Below, piece by piece: positions 53,416 to 64,000 of a DNA stretch of 64,000 nucleotides. The position numbers and the translations under genes were made by a program. The notes beneath the pieces are model-generated. The model ran no database searches. It was not told where the DNA came from and worked only from the letters and a program-made list of their open reading frames with translations. The DNA lies in NCBI RefSeq assembly GCF_006968745.1, contig NZ_CP030118.1:2430654-2494653 (forward strand), written 5' to 3'. Position 1 is the stretch's first letter; every line of letters begins with the position of its first letter. This stretch comes from Brasilonema sennae CENA114. Lineage in GTDB: Bacteria > Cyanobacteriota > Cyanobacteriia > Cyanobacteriales > Nostocaceae.

Positions 53416-53682
53416 TACTTTTTGGGTTGGTTTGTATGGTCAGTTATGGGTGTGTGCGATGGAGTTTTGGACGGATTTAGCCCTTGATTTGATGCGACTA
53501 AAGCCCAACAAACTGACCTATTTTCACTTATGGTTTACGGGTTTACATGCTATGGCTCTTTGTAGCCGTGATTAAGGTTATCCGTAGTTAACCACGTTGC
53601 GTAGCGGCTGCGGTTGAACTTAATTTTATGCAGCCTATGATCTGTTAGTTTGTATTAGATTACACTCAAAAGGACTTAGCCA

Positions 53683-54075
53683 ATGCCGTCCGTCTCTGAA
53701 CAGCAAATTATTGATGTCGAAGAGCGACTACGATTAGCCATGCTCTCTTCAGATGTCGAAGCACTGGATGAACTAATTTCAGCCGATGTCATCTTCACCA
53801 GTCACCTCGGTCAGGTCGTCAGCAAGCAGGACGATCTGGCGTTTCATCGAGCTGGCGTATTCAAGTTCCAAACGATCAAACCATCAGAAAGAAAAATAAA
53901 GTTTATTGAGGGGCTTGCGATCGTCTCAGTTCGTGTGCAGCTAACCGGCATCTTTGGTGAGTCACCGTTCACAGATGACCTCCGATACACCCGCATCTGG
54001 TGTCGTCGCTCCTCCGGCACTTGGCAAATTGTCGCTGGACACAGTAGCGCTGTGCAGGAGAAGAGCTTCTTCTAA
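53683..54075 (+). CDS. NTF2-like (DUF4440/SnoaL) protein
   Basis: This 130-residue protein starts EQQIIDVEERLRLAMLSSDV, followed by LDELISADVIFTSHLGQVVSK and YTRIWCRRSSGTWQIVAGHSS, the typical cone-shaped NTF2-like fold of DUF4440 members. Its ligand or reaction is unknown. It stands alone; AAAGGAC lies ahead of the ATG. Confidence 0.85.
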   Translation: MPSVSEQQIIDVEERLRLAMLSSDVEALDELISADVIFTSHLGQVVSKQDDLAFHRAGVFKFQTIKPSERKIKFIEGLAIVSVRVQLTGIFGESPFTDDLRYTRIWCRRSSGTWQIVAGHSSAVQEKSFF

Positions 54076-54263
54076 ATTGCTAGTAGATCACGACAAAAAT
54101 AATCCGCCAGCCTTCATGGTTGACTAATCAATGAACACGGCGACTCGAAGGGCTTGTTGCAAAGCGACACGCTGCGCGTTTAAAGTAGCGTCTCACCAAT
54201 AGAGGTAGGCGATCGCTAAAATATGAGCAATTTTGTCAAAGTCTCCTGCTAATAATCTTTCAG

Positions 54264-55424
54264 TTAATCTACGGTAGCTGCTGTTTTTTCTTGGACTTGT
54301 TGTTTCGGGAATTCTCGATTGGCAATTATCTCACCAAACGGACTCATCAGCTGTGGTTCTACAACAGGTCTATTTTCTAAAGGCAGACGAGGAAAGAGTA
54401 ATTCGGCGACGCGATATGCTTCCTCTAAATGGGGATAACCAGAAAAGATGAAAGTCTCAATCCCCAAATCTGCATACTCCAATATTCTTTGGGCAACGGT
54501 ATCAGGATCGCCTACCAAAGCAGTCCCAGCACCACCGCGCACTAAACCAATTCCTGCCCACAAATTTGGGCTAATTTCCAAAGCTTCCCGACTACCTTGA
54601 TGCAATTCTTGCATTCGGCGTTGCCCTTCCGAATCCATGCGGGCGTATGCTTTTTGAGTTTTGGCGATTGCCTCTTCATCTACATAGCGAATTAAATCAT
54701 TTGCCGCATCCCAAGCTTGAGTTTCGGTTTCCCGCACAATGACGTGTAGGCGAATGCCAAAGCGAAGTGTTCTGCCTTGCGCTTCTGCCAGCCGACGAAC
54801 TGCGGCAATTTTTTCACCAACCTGTGCTGGTGGTTCACCCCAAGTCAAGTACACATCTACGTGCTTGGCGGCAATATCTTGAGCAATGGGTGAAGAACCG
54901 CCAAACCACAGAGGAGGATAAGGTTTCTGCACAGATGGAAAAAGTAACTTGCCATCTTGGATGTTGAGATAATCACCTTGGAAATTTGCAACTTCACTTG
55001 CTGCTATCTGCCGCCACACTGTTAAAAATTCGTCTGTTAGTTTGTAGCGATCGTCATGGGAAAGGTGCAAACCATCTCCCGCCAACTCTGTAGGATCGCC
55101 CCCTGTAACCACGTTAATCAACAAGCGCCCACCAGAAATGCGATCAAACGTCGCAGCCATCCGCGCTGCTACTCCTGGTGACATCAACCCCGGACGAATT
55201 GCCACCAAAAACCGCATTTTTGTAGTATGCGTTACCAGCGCTGATGCCAAAACCCAAGCATCTTCACAAGAACGCCCTGTAGGTAATAAAGCACCTGTAA
55301 AGCCCAAGTGATCTACTGCTTGAGCAATTTGCCGCCAATAATCAAAATTTACTGCCCGCCCGCCTATAGCAGTGCCGAGATAGCGTCCTTCTCCGTGTGT
55401 GGGAATAAACCAAAGTAGTTGCAT
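54264..55424 (-). CDS. ssuD: FMNH2-dependent alkanesulfonate monooxygenase
   Basis: SsuD splits alkanesulfonates with FMNH2 and O2 to an aldehyde and sulfite for sulfur supply. This 386-residue TIM-barrel luciferase-like protein has [18 protein letters not shown] at the start, [29 protein letters not shown] and [19 protein letters not shown], all typical of SsuD. The length is normal. A palindromic operator candidate lies 44 nt upstream. The only other ssu part seen is an ssuC remnant 3.6 kb away. Confidence 0.93.
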   Translation of the reverse strand: MQLLWFIPTHGEGRYLGTAIGGRAVNFDYWRQIAQAVDHLGFTGALLPTGRSCEDAWVLASALVTHTTKMRFLVAIRPGLMSPGVAARMAATFDRISGGRLLINVVTGGDPTELAGDGLHLSHDDRYKLTDEFLTVWRQIAASEVANFQGDYLNIQDGKLLFPSVQKPYPPLWFGGSSPIAQDIAAKHVDVYLTWGEPPAQVGEKIAAVRRLAEAQGRTLRFGIRLHVIVRETETQAWDAANDLIRYVDEEAIAKTQKAYARMDSEGQRRMQELHQGSREALEISPNLWAGIGLVRGGAGTALVGDPDTVAQRILEYADLGIETFIFSGYPHLEEAYRVAELLFPRLPLENRPVVEPQLMSPFGEIIANREFPKQQVQEKTAATVD

Positions 55425-55467
55425 AATCCCTATTTAATCTGGCTGCAAAATCGGATTGTGTTATCTT

Positions 55468-55493
55468 TACGGTAAGCTTATTTGTATACCGTA
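55468..55493 (-). promoter_or_regulatory. Inverted-repeat operator candidate upstream of ssuD
   Basis: TACGGTA (55468-55474), 12 nt, TACCGTA (55487-55493). It sits 44-69 nt upstream of the ssuD start, the usual place for a LysR or similar regulator. The regulator is unknown. Confidence 0.4.
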
Positions 55494-56358
55494 GTTTATC
55501 TGTTATCCTCAAATTATTGCACAGCTAAAGGAGTAAAGCAACACTTTTCACTCAAATAATACACTTGATTCATCTGCATATCGTATTTATTCCGTTCATG
55601 CAATATTCTTGAGTCTGGTTTAGACAAAGTTTGACGGATGTATATTAGCGACCAAAAGACTCTTATAAGTTATCTATATCAGTCCTAAATAATAAGAGGG
55701 TGAAACTCTGTGTTTCCTCCTCCTTTGTGACGGACATATTCCAAGGACGGGGGGGAATACCTACACAGAAGTGTCCTCTTCTGGAGCGCCTCTGTGATAG
55801 CCTGCGGCAAGCCATTTCGTGTCTACGTTTATCAAAAGTGTTTTTGATTTTTACATATAAAATTGCTGGCTATATGTCAGAAAAATTTGATAATTAGATA
55901 GGTATTTTTTCTATTCTGGAGGAGTTTATCAAGGATTATTTTAAAACCACGATATTTACATCGGATTTGTCGAAATTAAGCTATATAAAACCCCAAAAGG
56001 CTTATATAGTATCAGTTCTTTTTGGTCTCATATTGTCTAAAGTGGCGAAATCAAAAACTCAAATTTAATTCCCTGTTTTTCACATGTAGAAGTGGAGTTT
56101 AAATTAATTTCATATGTTTTTTGCAAAACAGATACACAAAACTGTTTATCTGTTATAAATTTGTAGATATACAGCAACCAGCATAGTTCATATATGTGAC
56201 TAGCTTGTTTGATGTTTATATGCCCAAACTGTAGAAGTTGATTTTGCTGACACTTATTAAAGAAAAATAAACATCTCTAAACTATACTGAGTTTGAATAA
56301 ATCAGAAATGGTTGCACTCAGCAACAGAAATTCTGTCAATAAATAAGTCTTACATCCT
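55494..56358. other. 865-nt AT-rich spacer
   Basis: No convincing gene is seen; an open frame of 65 codons at 55700-55897 lacks a ribosome site and protein-like composition. Short foldbacks occur. It must contain the promoter of the flavoprotein-dioxygenase gene at 56359. Confidence 0.5.
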
Positions 56359-58488
56359 ATGAATAACTGTATTATGAACTCAACTATTTCTCCTTCTACG
56401 ATCGCTATCATTGGTGGCGGCTTAAGTGGTTCTCTGGTGGCAGCAAATATAATGCTAAAAGCAACCATGCCACTGTTCATTAAGTTAATTGAACGCAATC
56501 AAGAAGTAGGCAGAGGAGTTGCTTACGGTACGCCAGTTGAATGTCATTTGCTTAACGTTCCGGCAGGTAAAATGAGCGCGTTTCCTGATGAACCAAATCA
56601 CTTTTTGAACTGGTTGCATAGAAACGGACATGAAGAGGTGAAGGCGTCCACCTTCGTTCCACGTAAGGTTTATGGGGATTATGTGCAGGCGACTTTGAGC
56701 GAAGCAGAGGCAAGCGCTCCAGCTTATGTAATGTTAGAGCGAATTGTCGATGAAGCAATCGCCATTGAAAATAAAAGCGATAATGTCATCGTCAAACTGA
56801 GTCGCGGTGAGTCTTTGTACGTTCAAAAGGCTGTGCTGGCGTTGGGTAATTTCCCTGCATCTCTACCAAAACCAGTTGCGTGTGTGGAAAACCACAATAA
56901 TAATATTAGAGATGCTTGGTCGAGTCAGGCGATTGCCGATTTAAACCCAGAAGATTCTATTCTATTGATTGGAAGCGGGCTGACGATGGTAGATGCAGTT
57001 GTTGCCTTGCACGCCAAAGGATTTCATGGAAAAATCCATGCTGTTTCTCGTCATGGATTGAAGCCGTGTAGTCACAAATCAACAATTCCTTATCCCACAT
57101 TTATTGATTTAGAGACTGCACCAAAAACTGCACGAGAACTCCTGCATTTAGTACGTCAGCAAGTGCGAACAGCGGATGATCATGGACTTGACTGGCGGGC
57201 AGTCATCGATGCACTTCGTCCAGTTACTCAAGAAATTTGGCAAACACTCCCCTTAAAAGAACAAAAAAGATTTCTACGCCACCTCAAGGCTTATTGGGAA
57301 GTTCACCGCCACCTAATTGCCCCAGAAATTGCTGATGTGCTGGATGCTGCGGAGGAATCTGGTCAATTAAGCTACTATGCAGGACGGATTCAAACTTGTC
57401 AGGAGTTTGATAATAAATTAACTGTGACTATTAGGGAACGAGAAACACAGGCAAAGATTGTTTTACAGGTTAACCGAATTATCAACTGCACAGGCTCAAA
57501 CTGTAATTATCGCTCTTTACAGCATCCATTACTCGCCAGCCTTCAAGAACAACGCCTGATTCGTCCTAATGTTCTATCAATAGGAATTGACACTGCTGTC
57601 AACGGTGCGCTGCTGGATGCAGATGGGAATGCTTCTGAACTACTGTATACACTAGGGACACCGCGCAAGGGAAATCTTTGGGAAACTACTGCTGTGCCGG
57701 AAATTCGTGTTCAAGCCGCGAATTTGGCACAAGATTTACTGAAATCTCTCAATCCTATAGCTTATGCTGTTGTTGAAAATTGGTTTGCTCCAAAACCAGC
57801 CATGCTATTTCGTCAACTGTTTGATAAAGAGTCGAGTACCTACACATATTTGATTGCCGATCCACAAACTAAAGAAGCTATTCTCGTAGATCCTGTATCA
57901 GAGCAAGTTGAACGTGACATTCAAATATTACGAGAATTGGGCTTAACCCTGCGCTACTGTCTGGAAACTCACATCCATGCTGATCACATCACTGCAACAA
58001 GACAACTTAAGGGTATAACAGGCTGTCTAAGTATCATGCCTGAGAATGCCCAGACGACTTGTGCAGACAGCTATATTGCCGATGGAAAGATGCTACATAT
58101 AGGCAATGTACAAATTCAGGCGATCGCGACTCCTGGACACACCGACAGTCATATGGCTTACCTGGTTAATAATACTCACTTGTTAACGGGAGATGCGCTA
58201 TTCATCCGGGGCTGCGGTCGTACCGACTTCCAAAGCGGTGATGCTGGATTGCTGTATGACGCTGTTACCCAGAAGCTATTCACCTTACCAGATGATACCT
58301 TGGTATATCCCGCTCACGACTACCAGGGACAAACAGTGTCTACGATTGGTGAAGAAAAGCGCTGGAATCCCCGATTTGCTGGACACAGCCGTAGCCAGTT
58401 CATGATGTTAATGAATAACCTGAACCTGCCCTATCCTAAAAAAATGTCAGAAGCTGTACCTGCAAATCAACATGGTGGCAAAGTTTGA
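56359..58488 (+). CDS. FAD/NAD(P)-binding protein fused to a persulfide-dioxygenase-like MBL domain
   Basis: This is a 709-residue fusion. Residues ~10-475 form an FAD-dependent oxidoreductase (FAD_NAD_binding_9 type), with IAIIGGGLSGSLVAANIML as dinucleotide site and LLIGSGLTMVDAVVAL as the second one. From about residue 478 (MLFRQLFDKESSTYTYLIAD) a complete metallo-beta-lactamase domain follows with ETHIHADH, TPGHTDSHMAYL, GCGRTDFQSGD and YPAHDYQG. These match ETHE1-type persulfide dioxygenases, which oxidise glutathione persulfide to sulfite. ATG 56359 or ATG 56374 may be the start. Coupling of flavin redox to persulfide oxidation is inferred from the fusion and sulfur genes nearby. Confidence 0.87.
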   Translation: MNNCIMNSTISPSTIAIIGGGLSGSLVAANIMLKATMPLFIKLIERNQEVGRGVAYGTPVECHLLNVPAGKMSAFPDEPNHFLNWLHRNGHEEVKASTFVPRKVYGDYVQATLSEAEASAPAYVMLERIVDEAIAIENKSDNVIVKLSRGESLYVQKAVLALGNFPASLPKPVACVENHNNNIRDAWSSQAIADLNPEDSILLIGSGLTMVDAVVALHAKGFHGKIHAVSRHGLKPCSHKSTIPYPTFIDLETAPKTARELLHLVRQQVRTADDHGLDWRAVIDALRPVTQEIWQTLPLKEQKRFLRHLKAYWEVHRHLIAPEIADVLDAAEESGQLSYYAGRIQTCQEFDNKLTVTIRERETQAKIVLQVNRIINCTGSNCNYRSLQHPLLASLQEQRLIRPNVLSIGIDTAVNGALLDADGNASELLYTLGTPRKGNLWETTAVPEIRVQAANLAQDLLKSLNPIAYAVVENWFAPKPAMLFRQLFDKESSTYTYLIADPQTKEAILVDPVSEQVERDIQILRELGLTLRYCLETHIHADHITATRQLKGITGCLSIMPENAQTTCADSYIADGKMLHIGNVQIQAIATPGHTDSHMAYLVNNTHLLTGDALFIRGCGRTDFQSGDAGLLYDAVTQKLFTLPDDTLVYPAHDYQGQTVSTIGEEKRWNPRFAGHSRSQFMMLMNNLNLPYPKKMSEAVPANQHGGKV

Positions 58489-58547
58489 GTTGCATTGGAC
58501 TACCCGATATAAACTACCACTACCTGTGCGCCCCACGTTAGGTTGGG

Positions 58548-58982
58548 TTAAACCTCGGTTGCTGAACACTCTTGCAAATCTTCCATTTCCAAGGCGACTG
58601 ATAGATTTCTGTATGCCTTTACTTCGATCACATTTCCACTGGGATCACTTAATAGCATCTTCGCTTGCTCTGCGTCGGTACCCACAAAAGAAACATTTGG
58701 CTTTACCTTGAACTGAACCCTCATTTTATCAAGACGATTTGCAAGAGCCTCCCAATCACTCCACGCCAAAACCGCGCCGAAGTGACGCACGCCATGCTTT
58801 GTCATCGCTAACACTTCAGAGGGTTGTTCGTGCAAAGTAATCTGAGCTTCAAAGAGAAATACATCAATCCACTTATCACGGACACGACCGATCTTGGCCC
58901 CGAAGGTGTTGACATAAAAGTTCTTAGATTCTTCGAGGTTTCGGACGGGAAAGGCAAGATGAAAGATTGGGTGGAACATCAC
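58548..58982 (-). CDS. VOC (glyoxalase/dioxygenase superfamily) protein
   Basis: This 144-residue protein has MFHPIFHLAFPVRNLEESKNFYVNTFGAKIG at the start and LLSDPSGNVIEVKAY at the end, the paired beta-alpha-beta modules of VOC proteins. His 8 and Glu near the end would be metal ligands. RDKWIDVFLFEAQITLHEQ is the family middle. The substrate is unknown. It converges on the fusion gene. Confidence 0.85.
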   Translation of the reverse strand: MMFHPIFHLAFPVRNLEESKNFYVNTFGAKIGRVRDKWIDVFLFEAQITLHEQPSEVLAMTKHGVRHFGAVLAWSDWEALANRLDKMRVQFKVKPNVSFVGTDAEQAKMLLSDPSGNVIEVKAYRNLSVALEMEDLQECSATEV

Positions 58983-59057
58983 GAGATTTCTTTTTGATTA
59001 AAGGGCTTGGGGCTTATGAACTACCACATACCTTTAAATTACTGTAAATCGATATAT

Positions 59058-59400
59058 CTAAGATCTAGAATAATTGGGATTCCATTGCAACCAGTAATTT
59101 TCCAAGGCTCTGGCGATAACATCTGCTAATTTACCGAACAAAGCGTATAGCAAAATGCTCAATACAACAACATCTGTTTGCATAAATTCTCTGGCGTTCA
59201 TTGCCATGTAACCAATACCAGAATCAGCGGCTATTGTCTCAGCAACAATCAGTGTCAACCACATGATACCTAAAGAAAAACGGACACCCACCAAAATAGA
59301 GGACAATGCCCCAGGAAGAATAATTCGCCAAAATAAACCCCAGGTACTTAAACCATAGACTTTTCCCATCTCAATTACACAACTGATACAGTCATTTCCA
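59058..59400 (-). pseudogene. ssuC-type sulfonate ABC permease, C-terminal remnant
   Basis: IEMGKVYGLSTWGLFWRIILPGALSSILVG followed by MWLTLIVAETIAADSGIGYM and NYWLQWNPNY is the last ~100 residues of an SsuC permease, including the EAA-like loop. The N-terminal half is replaced by unrelated sequence and a palindromic repeat (59421-59476), so it cannot form a channel. No ssuA or ssuB is seen. Confidence 0.8.
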
Positions 59401-59420
59401 GGCATATCTGTATTGACGGT

Positions 59421-59476
59421 GCGATACGCGGAGCGTAAAGCCTCCGGCTTATCGCCCCTTTGGGGCGGCGTATCGC
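59421..59476. repeat. Palindromic repeat in the ssuC remnant
   Basis: GCGATACGCGGAGCGTAAAGCC, GGCTTATCGCC then CCTTTGGGG and GGCGTATCGCC give a long foldback. The core is that of the kdpF insertion at 1267-1315. It is read through in frame by the open reading frame covering the ssuC remnant. Confidence 0.65.
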
Positions 59477-59639
59477 CGTAACGATAATTAAGCAACTCGG
59501 TAAAATTGGTCATAATTTTTTGTTAGTAATAAAAGACGGAGATCCCCTACAACTGTTACAAAGTCAAGGATCTTGTTCTAACCAAATTATACTTTTACGA
59601 AATTGCTGATAAAGTAATCAAGATAATTAATTCAAGAAT

Positions 59640-60676
59640 ATGAAGTACAACCAACTTGGCGAGAGTGACCTCAAGGTTTCTGAAATTTGTCTGGGAACCA
59701 TGACTTATGGACAGCAGAATACCATTGAGGAAGCGCATCAACAGTTAGATTATGCTATTGCTCAAGGGATAAATTTTATTGATACTGCGGAGATGTATCC
59801 AGTACCGCCTCGTGGCGAAACTCAAGGAAAAACGGAAGCTTACATTGGCGAATGGTTGAAAAAACAGCAGCGGAATCAACTCATCATTGCCACAAAAATT
59901 GCAGGTCCCGGTCGTCCAAATGGCTGCGGGGAGGAAATCTTCAAATTAACCACAACAACATTAAGCAAGCGGTCGATGATAGTCTGAAACGATTACAAAC
60001 AGATTATATAGATTTGTACCAAATTCACTGGCCAGAACGCTATGTTCCCACCTTTGGACAGACAGAGTACAAACCTGATTTTGAACGTGAAACTGTGAGT
60101 ATTGCTGAACAATTACAAGCATTTGCAGATGTCATCAAAGCAGGTAAAATTCGCTATCTGGGCTTGAGTAATGAGACACCTTGGGGTGTTAGTGAGTTTG
60201 TTCATGTTGCCAAACAGCTAGGATTACCCAAAGTGATCTCCATTCAAAACGCTTACAACTTGCTTAATCGTGTATTTGATTCAGCTTTAGCAGAAGTTTA
60301 TCGTTATACCAATGTTGGCTTACTAGCTTATAGTCCTTTGGGATTTGGTTTGTTATCTGGGAAGTACACAGACGATAAAAAACCAGAAAATACACGACTG
60401 TCTCTATTTCAAGGTTTTGGACAACGCTATCTCAAACAAAATGTAAATGACGCTGTGGTGGCTTATGTATCAATTGCCAGAAAATATAATTTGCAGCCTA
60501 CACAATTAGCTTTGGCTTTCGTGCGGAGTCGGTGGTTTGTGAGTAGCACAATTATTGGTGCGACGTCTTTACAACAACTACAAGAAAATATTAACAGTGT
60601 GAATGTAATTCTCAACCAAGACATTTTAGCAGAGTTAGATGCAGTTCATACACATTATCCCAATCCAGCCCCATAA
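59640..60676 (+). pseudogene. Aldo/keto reductase with a one-base deletion
   Basis: An AKR of about 345 residues (Tas/YghZ-like) would be encoded: MKYNQLGESDLKVSEICLGT, GINFIDTAEMYPVPPRGET with active-site Asp/Tyr, IATKIAGPGRPN, then after the break INHNNIKQAVDDSLKRLQTDYIDLYQIHWP, IGATSLQQLQENI and the end HTHYPNPAP. At about 59922 the frame shifts: CCAAATGGCTGCGG lacks one base for the family sequence. Both halves are otherwise well preserved, so the lesion is recent or an error. Confidence 0.88.
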
Positions 60677-60799
60677 TTTATTTAGTATAGAATAGCACGG
60701 GGCGTAGGGCGCTTAAGCGATCGCAGCGGCAACTGATACAGAACTTTCGGCTGAATTAGACTGCTAATATAGTTTTGCGTAGGGCTATTAACAGTTATC

Positions 60800-61750
60800 A
60801 TGAAACTAATTATACCGATAGAAGTTGCTGATAAACTTGAGCCGCATCTACCTAGCGATACAACATTTGTCCGGGCAGATATTGATGGCAATCTGGACGG
60901 TGATGCTACAGATGCCGAAGTCTACTTCAGTTGGCTTTATTATCTTAAACCCACAACTTTGCATAAAGTTTTAGAATCTGCACCTCAATTGCGTTGGCAT
61001 CATGCACCGAATGCGGGTGTCAATAATATCCTGACACCAAAATATTTAGAACGTGACATCATCCTGACTAACGGTGCAGGAGTTCATGCTGTTCCCATTG
61101 CCGAATTTGTCATTGCTTATATGTTGTCTTATGCCAAGCAATTGCTAAAATTACACAAGCTACAAACTCAACAGCAATGGCAAAGGGATTTTCAAATTGA
61201 AGAACTGCAAGATAAGACATTATTAATTATTGGTACAGGGGGAATTGGGCAAGAAATTGCTGCCCGTGCCAAAGCTTTTGGGATGCGGATTTTTGGAAGC
61301 CGTCGTCACCCGCAACCATTACCAAATTTCGACAAAGTAGTGGGTACAAATGAGTGGAAAGCACTCCTAAACGAAGCAGAATACGTAGTTATTGCTACAC
61401 CTCTGACAAAGGAAACCGAGAGCATGATTAATGCAGAAGTACTGCGATCAATGCGTCCCGATGCTTATTTGATAAATATTGCTCGTGGCAAAATTGTGGA
61501 TGAACCTGCACTGTTAAAAGCGTTGCAGGAAAATTGGATTGCAGGTGCAGCTTTAGATGCGGTGTTTACGGAACCACTGCCGCCAGAAAGTCCATTTTGG
61601 ACGTTACCGAATGTTTTTATTACACCCCACTGTTCCAGTCATTCACCCAAAGTTAAAGAGCGTTCGCTTGCACTTTTCCTCGATAATTTAACACGCTATC
61701 GCCACGGAAAGCCCCTACGAAATGTCGTAGATAAAAATGCTGGTTACTAA
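60800..61750 (+). CDS. D-2-hydroxyacid dehydrogenase
   Basis: This 316-residue NAD-dependent D-2-hydroxyacid dehydrogenase has LLIIGTGGIGQEIAARAKAFG as NAD site, GSRRH at the cofactor strand (Arg favours NADP), VIATPLTKET, INIARGKIVDEPAL with the catalytic Arg, and TPHCSSHSPKVKERS with the His. The Glu is in VFTEPLPPES. The substrate is unknown (glyoxylate or hydroxypyruvate type). It follows the AKR gene by 124 nt. Confidence 0.9.
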   Translation: MKLIIPIEVADKLEPHLPSDTTFVRADIDGNLDGDATDAEVYFSWLYYLKPTTLHKVLESAPQLRWHHAPNAGVNNILTPKYLERDIILTNGAGVHAVPIAEFVIAYMLSYAKQLLKLHKLQTQQQWQRDFQIEELQDKTLLIIGTGGIGQEIAARAKAFGMRIFGSRRHPQPLPNFDKVVGTNEWKALLNEAEYVVIATPLTKETESMINAEVLRSMRPDAYLINIARGKIVDEPALLKALQENWIAGAALDAVFTEPLPPESPFWTLPNVFITPHCSSHSPKVKERSLALFLDNLTRYRHGKPLRNVVDKNAGY

Positions 61751-61752
61751 TA

Positions 61753-61965
61753 ATGACTATCTACAATTCCATTGGCAAAGTCTATTCTAATTCGCGTCTT
61801 CCTGATTAGAGAATTATAAATTCTCTAATTAATTTACTCAACCTACCAAAGAAAAGTATTATTGCTGATATTGGTGCTGGAACAGGAGGTTATAGTCGAG
61901 CGATCGCTGTTGGCTTACCATCCATCAATGCGAATGCTACCAGTATGACAGCAGGATGGTTAGGA
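61753..61965 (+). pseudogene. SAM methyltransferase 5' fragment
   Basis: MTIYNSIGKVYSNSRLPD, then TAG (61807), then RIINSLINLLNLPKKSIIAD and IGAGTGGYSRAIAVGL with motif I. The sequence soon becomes unrelated. It is the decayed start of a type 11 methyltransferase. Confidence 0.75.
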
Positions 61966-62002
61966 TGCGGTTTCCCGACTTCTTATAAAAGTCGGGAATC
62001 TT

Positions 62003-62797
62003 CTAGCCGACGTTTGTTTGAGGCGCTTTTTGCTCTTGTTTATAGAATGTTACGAAGGCAAGAATAGTTATTGCTGTCAGATAGATACGTTTCAACCAGG
62101 CGTTACTTAATCTGAGTGTAATACGCGCTCCAATAATTCCACCAAAGAACATAGCGATACCAAGAATAAAGCCTAGTTTGTAATCCACAATTCCCTGCAT
62201 CATGAAAATTATGGTAGCAACAAGTGAGGAAAATATATTGATGAGTTTAGTGGTAGCTATTGCCTGGACAAATGTCATGCGAAATAGCATTATGTAGGCT
62301 GCTGTCAGCAGTGTTACATAGCCGCCACTGAAAAAGCCACCATAGATACCAAATATGAAGGTAGCCGCATATCCCGTTATTTCTGCTACTCGTGAAGGCA
62401 CTCCCTCTATTGGCACTATTCCCGCATCTCGGTTAAATATTGAAAACACGGCAACTGCAATCATTGAGATAGAGATAATAAACGGTATTGATTTTGACGG
62501 AACAATAAAAACAAGTAATGCTCCCAAAATTGAACCGAAAAGCGTTAGTGATATTAGTAGTGGTAAGCGACGACGATCAATCACTCCTTTCCCAAGAAAA
62601 GGCAATGTGCCACCAACGCTCATCAAGGTTAATGCCAGCATATTAGTAGCAAGAGCAGTGCGCGGATCAATACCAACCTGAAACATTATAGGTACGGTAA
62701 TCAGGGAAGTACTACCAGTAATGACGCTGATAATGCTTGCTATCAAGAAAACTCCAATCAGAATAAATATTTGGATAACAGTCATAAAAAGTATCAC
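62003..62797 (-). CDS. TauE/SafE (TSUP) sulfite/sulfonate exporter family protein
   Basis: This 264-residue membrane protein has about seven to eight helices. IASIISVITGSTSLITVPIM and GIDPRTALATNMLALTLMSVG are the first TSUP repeat, FIFGIYGGFFSGGYVTLLTA the second. TSUP permeases move sulfite, sulfoacetate and similar C1-C3 compounds. It is intact and near ssuD and the persulfide dioxygenase fusion, so a sulfur role is plausible (inferred). Confidence 0.88.
   Translation of the reverse strand: MILFMTVIQIFILIGVFLIASIISVITGSTSLITVPIMFQVGIDPRTALATNMLALTLMSVGGTLPFLGKGVIDRRRLPLLISLTLFGSILGALLVFIVPSKSIPFIISISMIAVAVFSIFNRDAGIVPIEGVPSRVAEITGYAATFIFGIYGGFFSGGYVTLLTAAYIMLFRMTFVQAIATTKLINIFSSLVATIIFMMQGIVDYKLGFILGIAMFFGGIIGARITLRLSNAWLKRIYLTAITILAFVTFYKQEQKAPQTNVG

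Positions 62798-64000
<1,203 letters not shown>

Noticed and set aside
53460..53576. Small frame beginning MEFWTDLALDLMRLKPNK
   Set aside because: Looks protein-like but is only 38 codons, with no ribosome site and no known family; possibly a gene fragment.
55700..55897. 65-codon frame in the gap before the flavoprotein fusion
   Set aside because: No ribosome site, Cys- and Ser-rich odd composition, no family recognised.

Overview
The window looks like chromosomal DNA of a filamentous, probably heterocyst-forming cyanobacterium (Nostocales; my guess is a Scytonema/Tolypothrix-like genome). Evidence: many GCGATCGC (HIP1) octamers, heptameric tandem repeats, many small palindromic dispersed repeats and MITEs, a Kdp locus with a stand-alone short KdpD, a HupW-type hydrogenase protease, and many gene families typical of cyanobacteria. 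No rRNA, tRNA or CRISPR array was seen.

Layout. 1-3.5 kb: 3' part of a potassium-ATPase operon (kdpB partial, kdpF/G-like, kdpC, truncated kdpD). 3.6-9.6 kb: housekeeping (anmK, ffh, rpsP, a KH-domain RNA-binding protein, rpsU, phoH, a ChuX-like protein). 9.6-18.8 kb, minus strand: a Ras-like GTPase, two Roadblock/LC7 proteins, three V4R-like proteins, a PATAN (DUF4388) protein and a GT39 glycosyltransferase. This resembles MglA/MglB or Streptomyces conservon signalling modules and is the best candidate here for an undescribed system. 18.9-23 kb: a methyltransferase and secreted or unknown proteins. 23.2-30.3 kb: an acyl-CoA dehydrogenase / PIG-L deacetylase / HAD-NodS methyltransferase / GT2 locus, interrupted by an apparently intact IscB element with an upstream omega-RNA-like region, and carrying a PrlF-YhaV toxin-antitoxin pair. 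30.6-34 kb: a graveyard of IS607, IS630, comB and TauE remnants with several hairpin or MITE insertions, plus cutA. 34.2-38.6 kb: a frameshifted FHA-type exoprotein, a possible double-glycine peptide precursor, a Cys-rich protein and a NifU-C protein. 39-48 kb: a complete ISAs1 insertion with 10-bp target duplications, a DUF3598 gene with a premature stop, hupW, xylB, hicB with a hicA stump, a RusA-like nuclease, an SDR and a decayed sugar-binding protein. 48.4-52.7 kb: a drug-export operon (DrrAB-like ABC, MarR, MFS) divergent from an ArsR-AHSA1 pair with a very clear promoter/operator. 52.8-64 kb: clpP, then a sulfur-related accessory region (ssuD, a flavoprotein-persulfide dioxygenase fusion, an ssuC remnant, TauE) mixed with oxidoreductases, some broken.

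Genome decay and small-repeat traffic run through the whole window. At least four copies of a TATAGGA-ended MITE, two other MITE types and a family of GC-rich palindromes have landed between genes and also inside reading frames (kdpF, the GT39 gene, the ISAs1 transposase, the ssuC remnant). Several single-base lesions (FHA protein, aldo/keto reductase, ISAs1 transposase, DUF3598) could be true pseudogenisation, recoding or assembly error; the sequence alone cannot decide.
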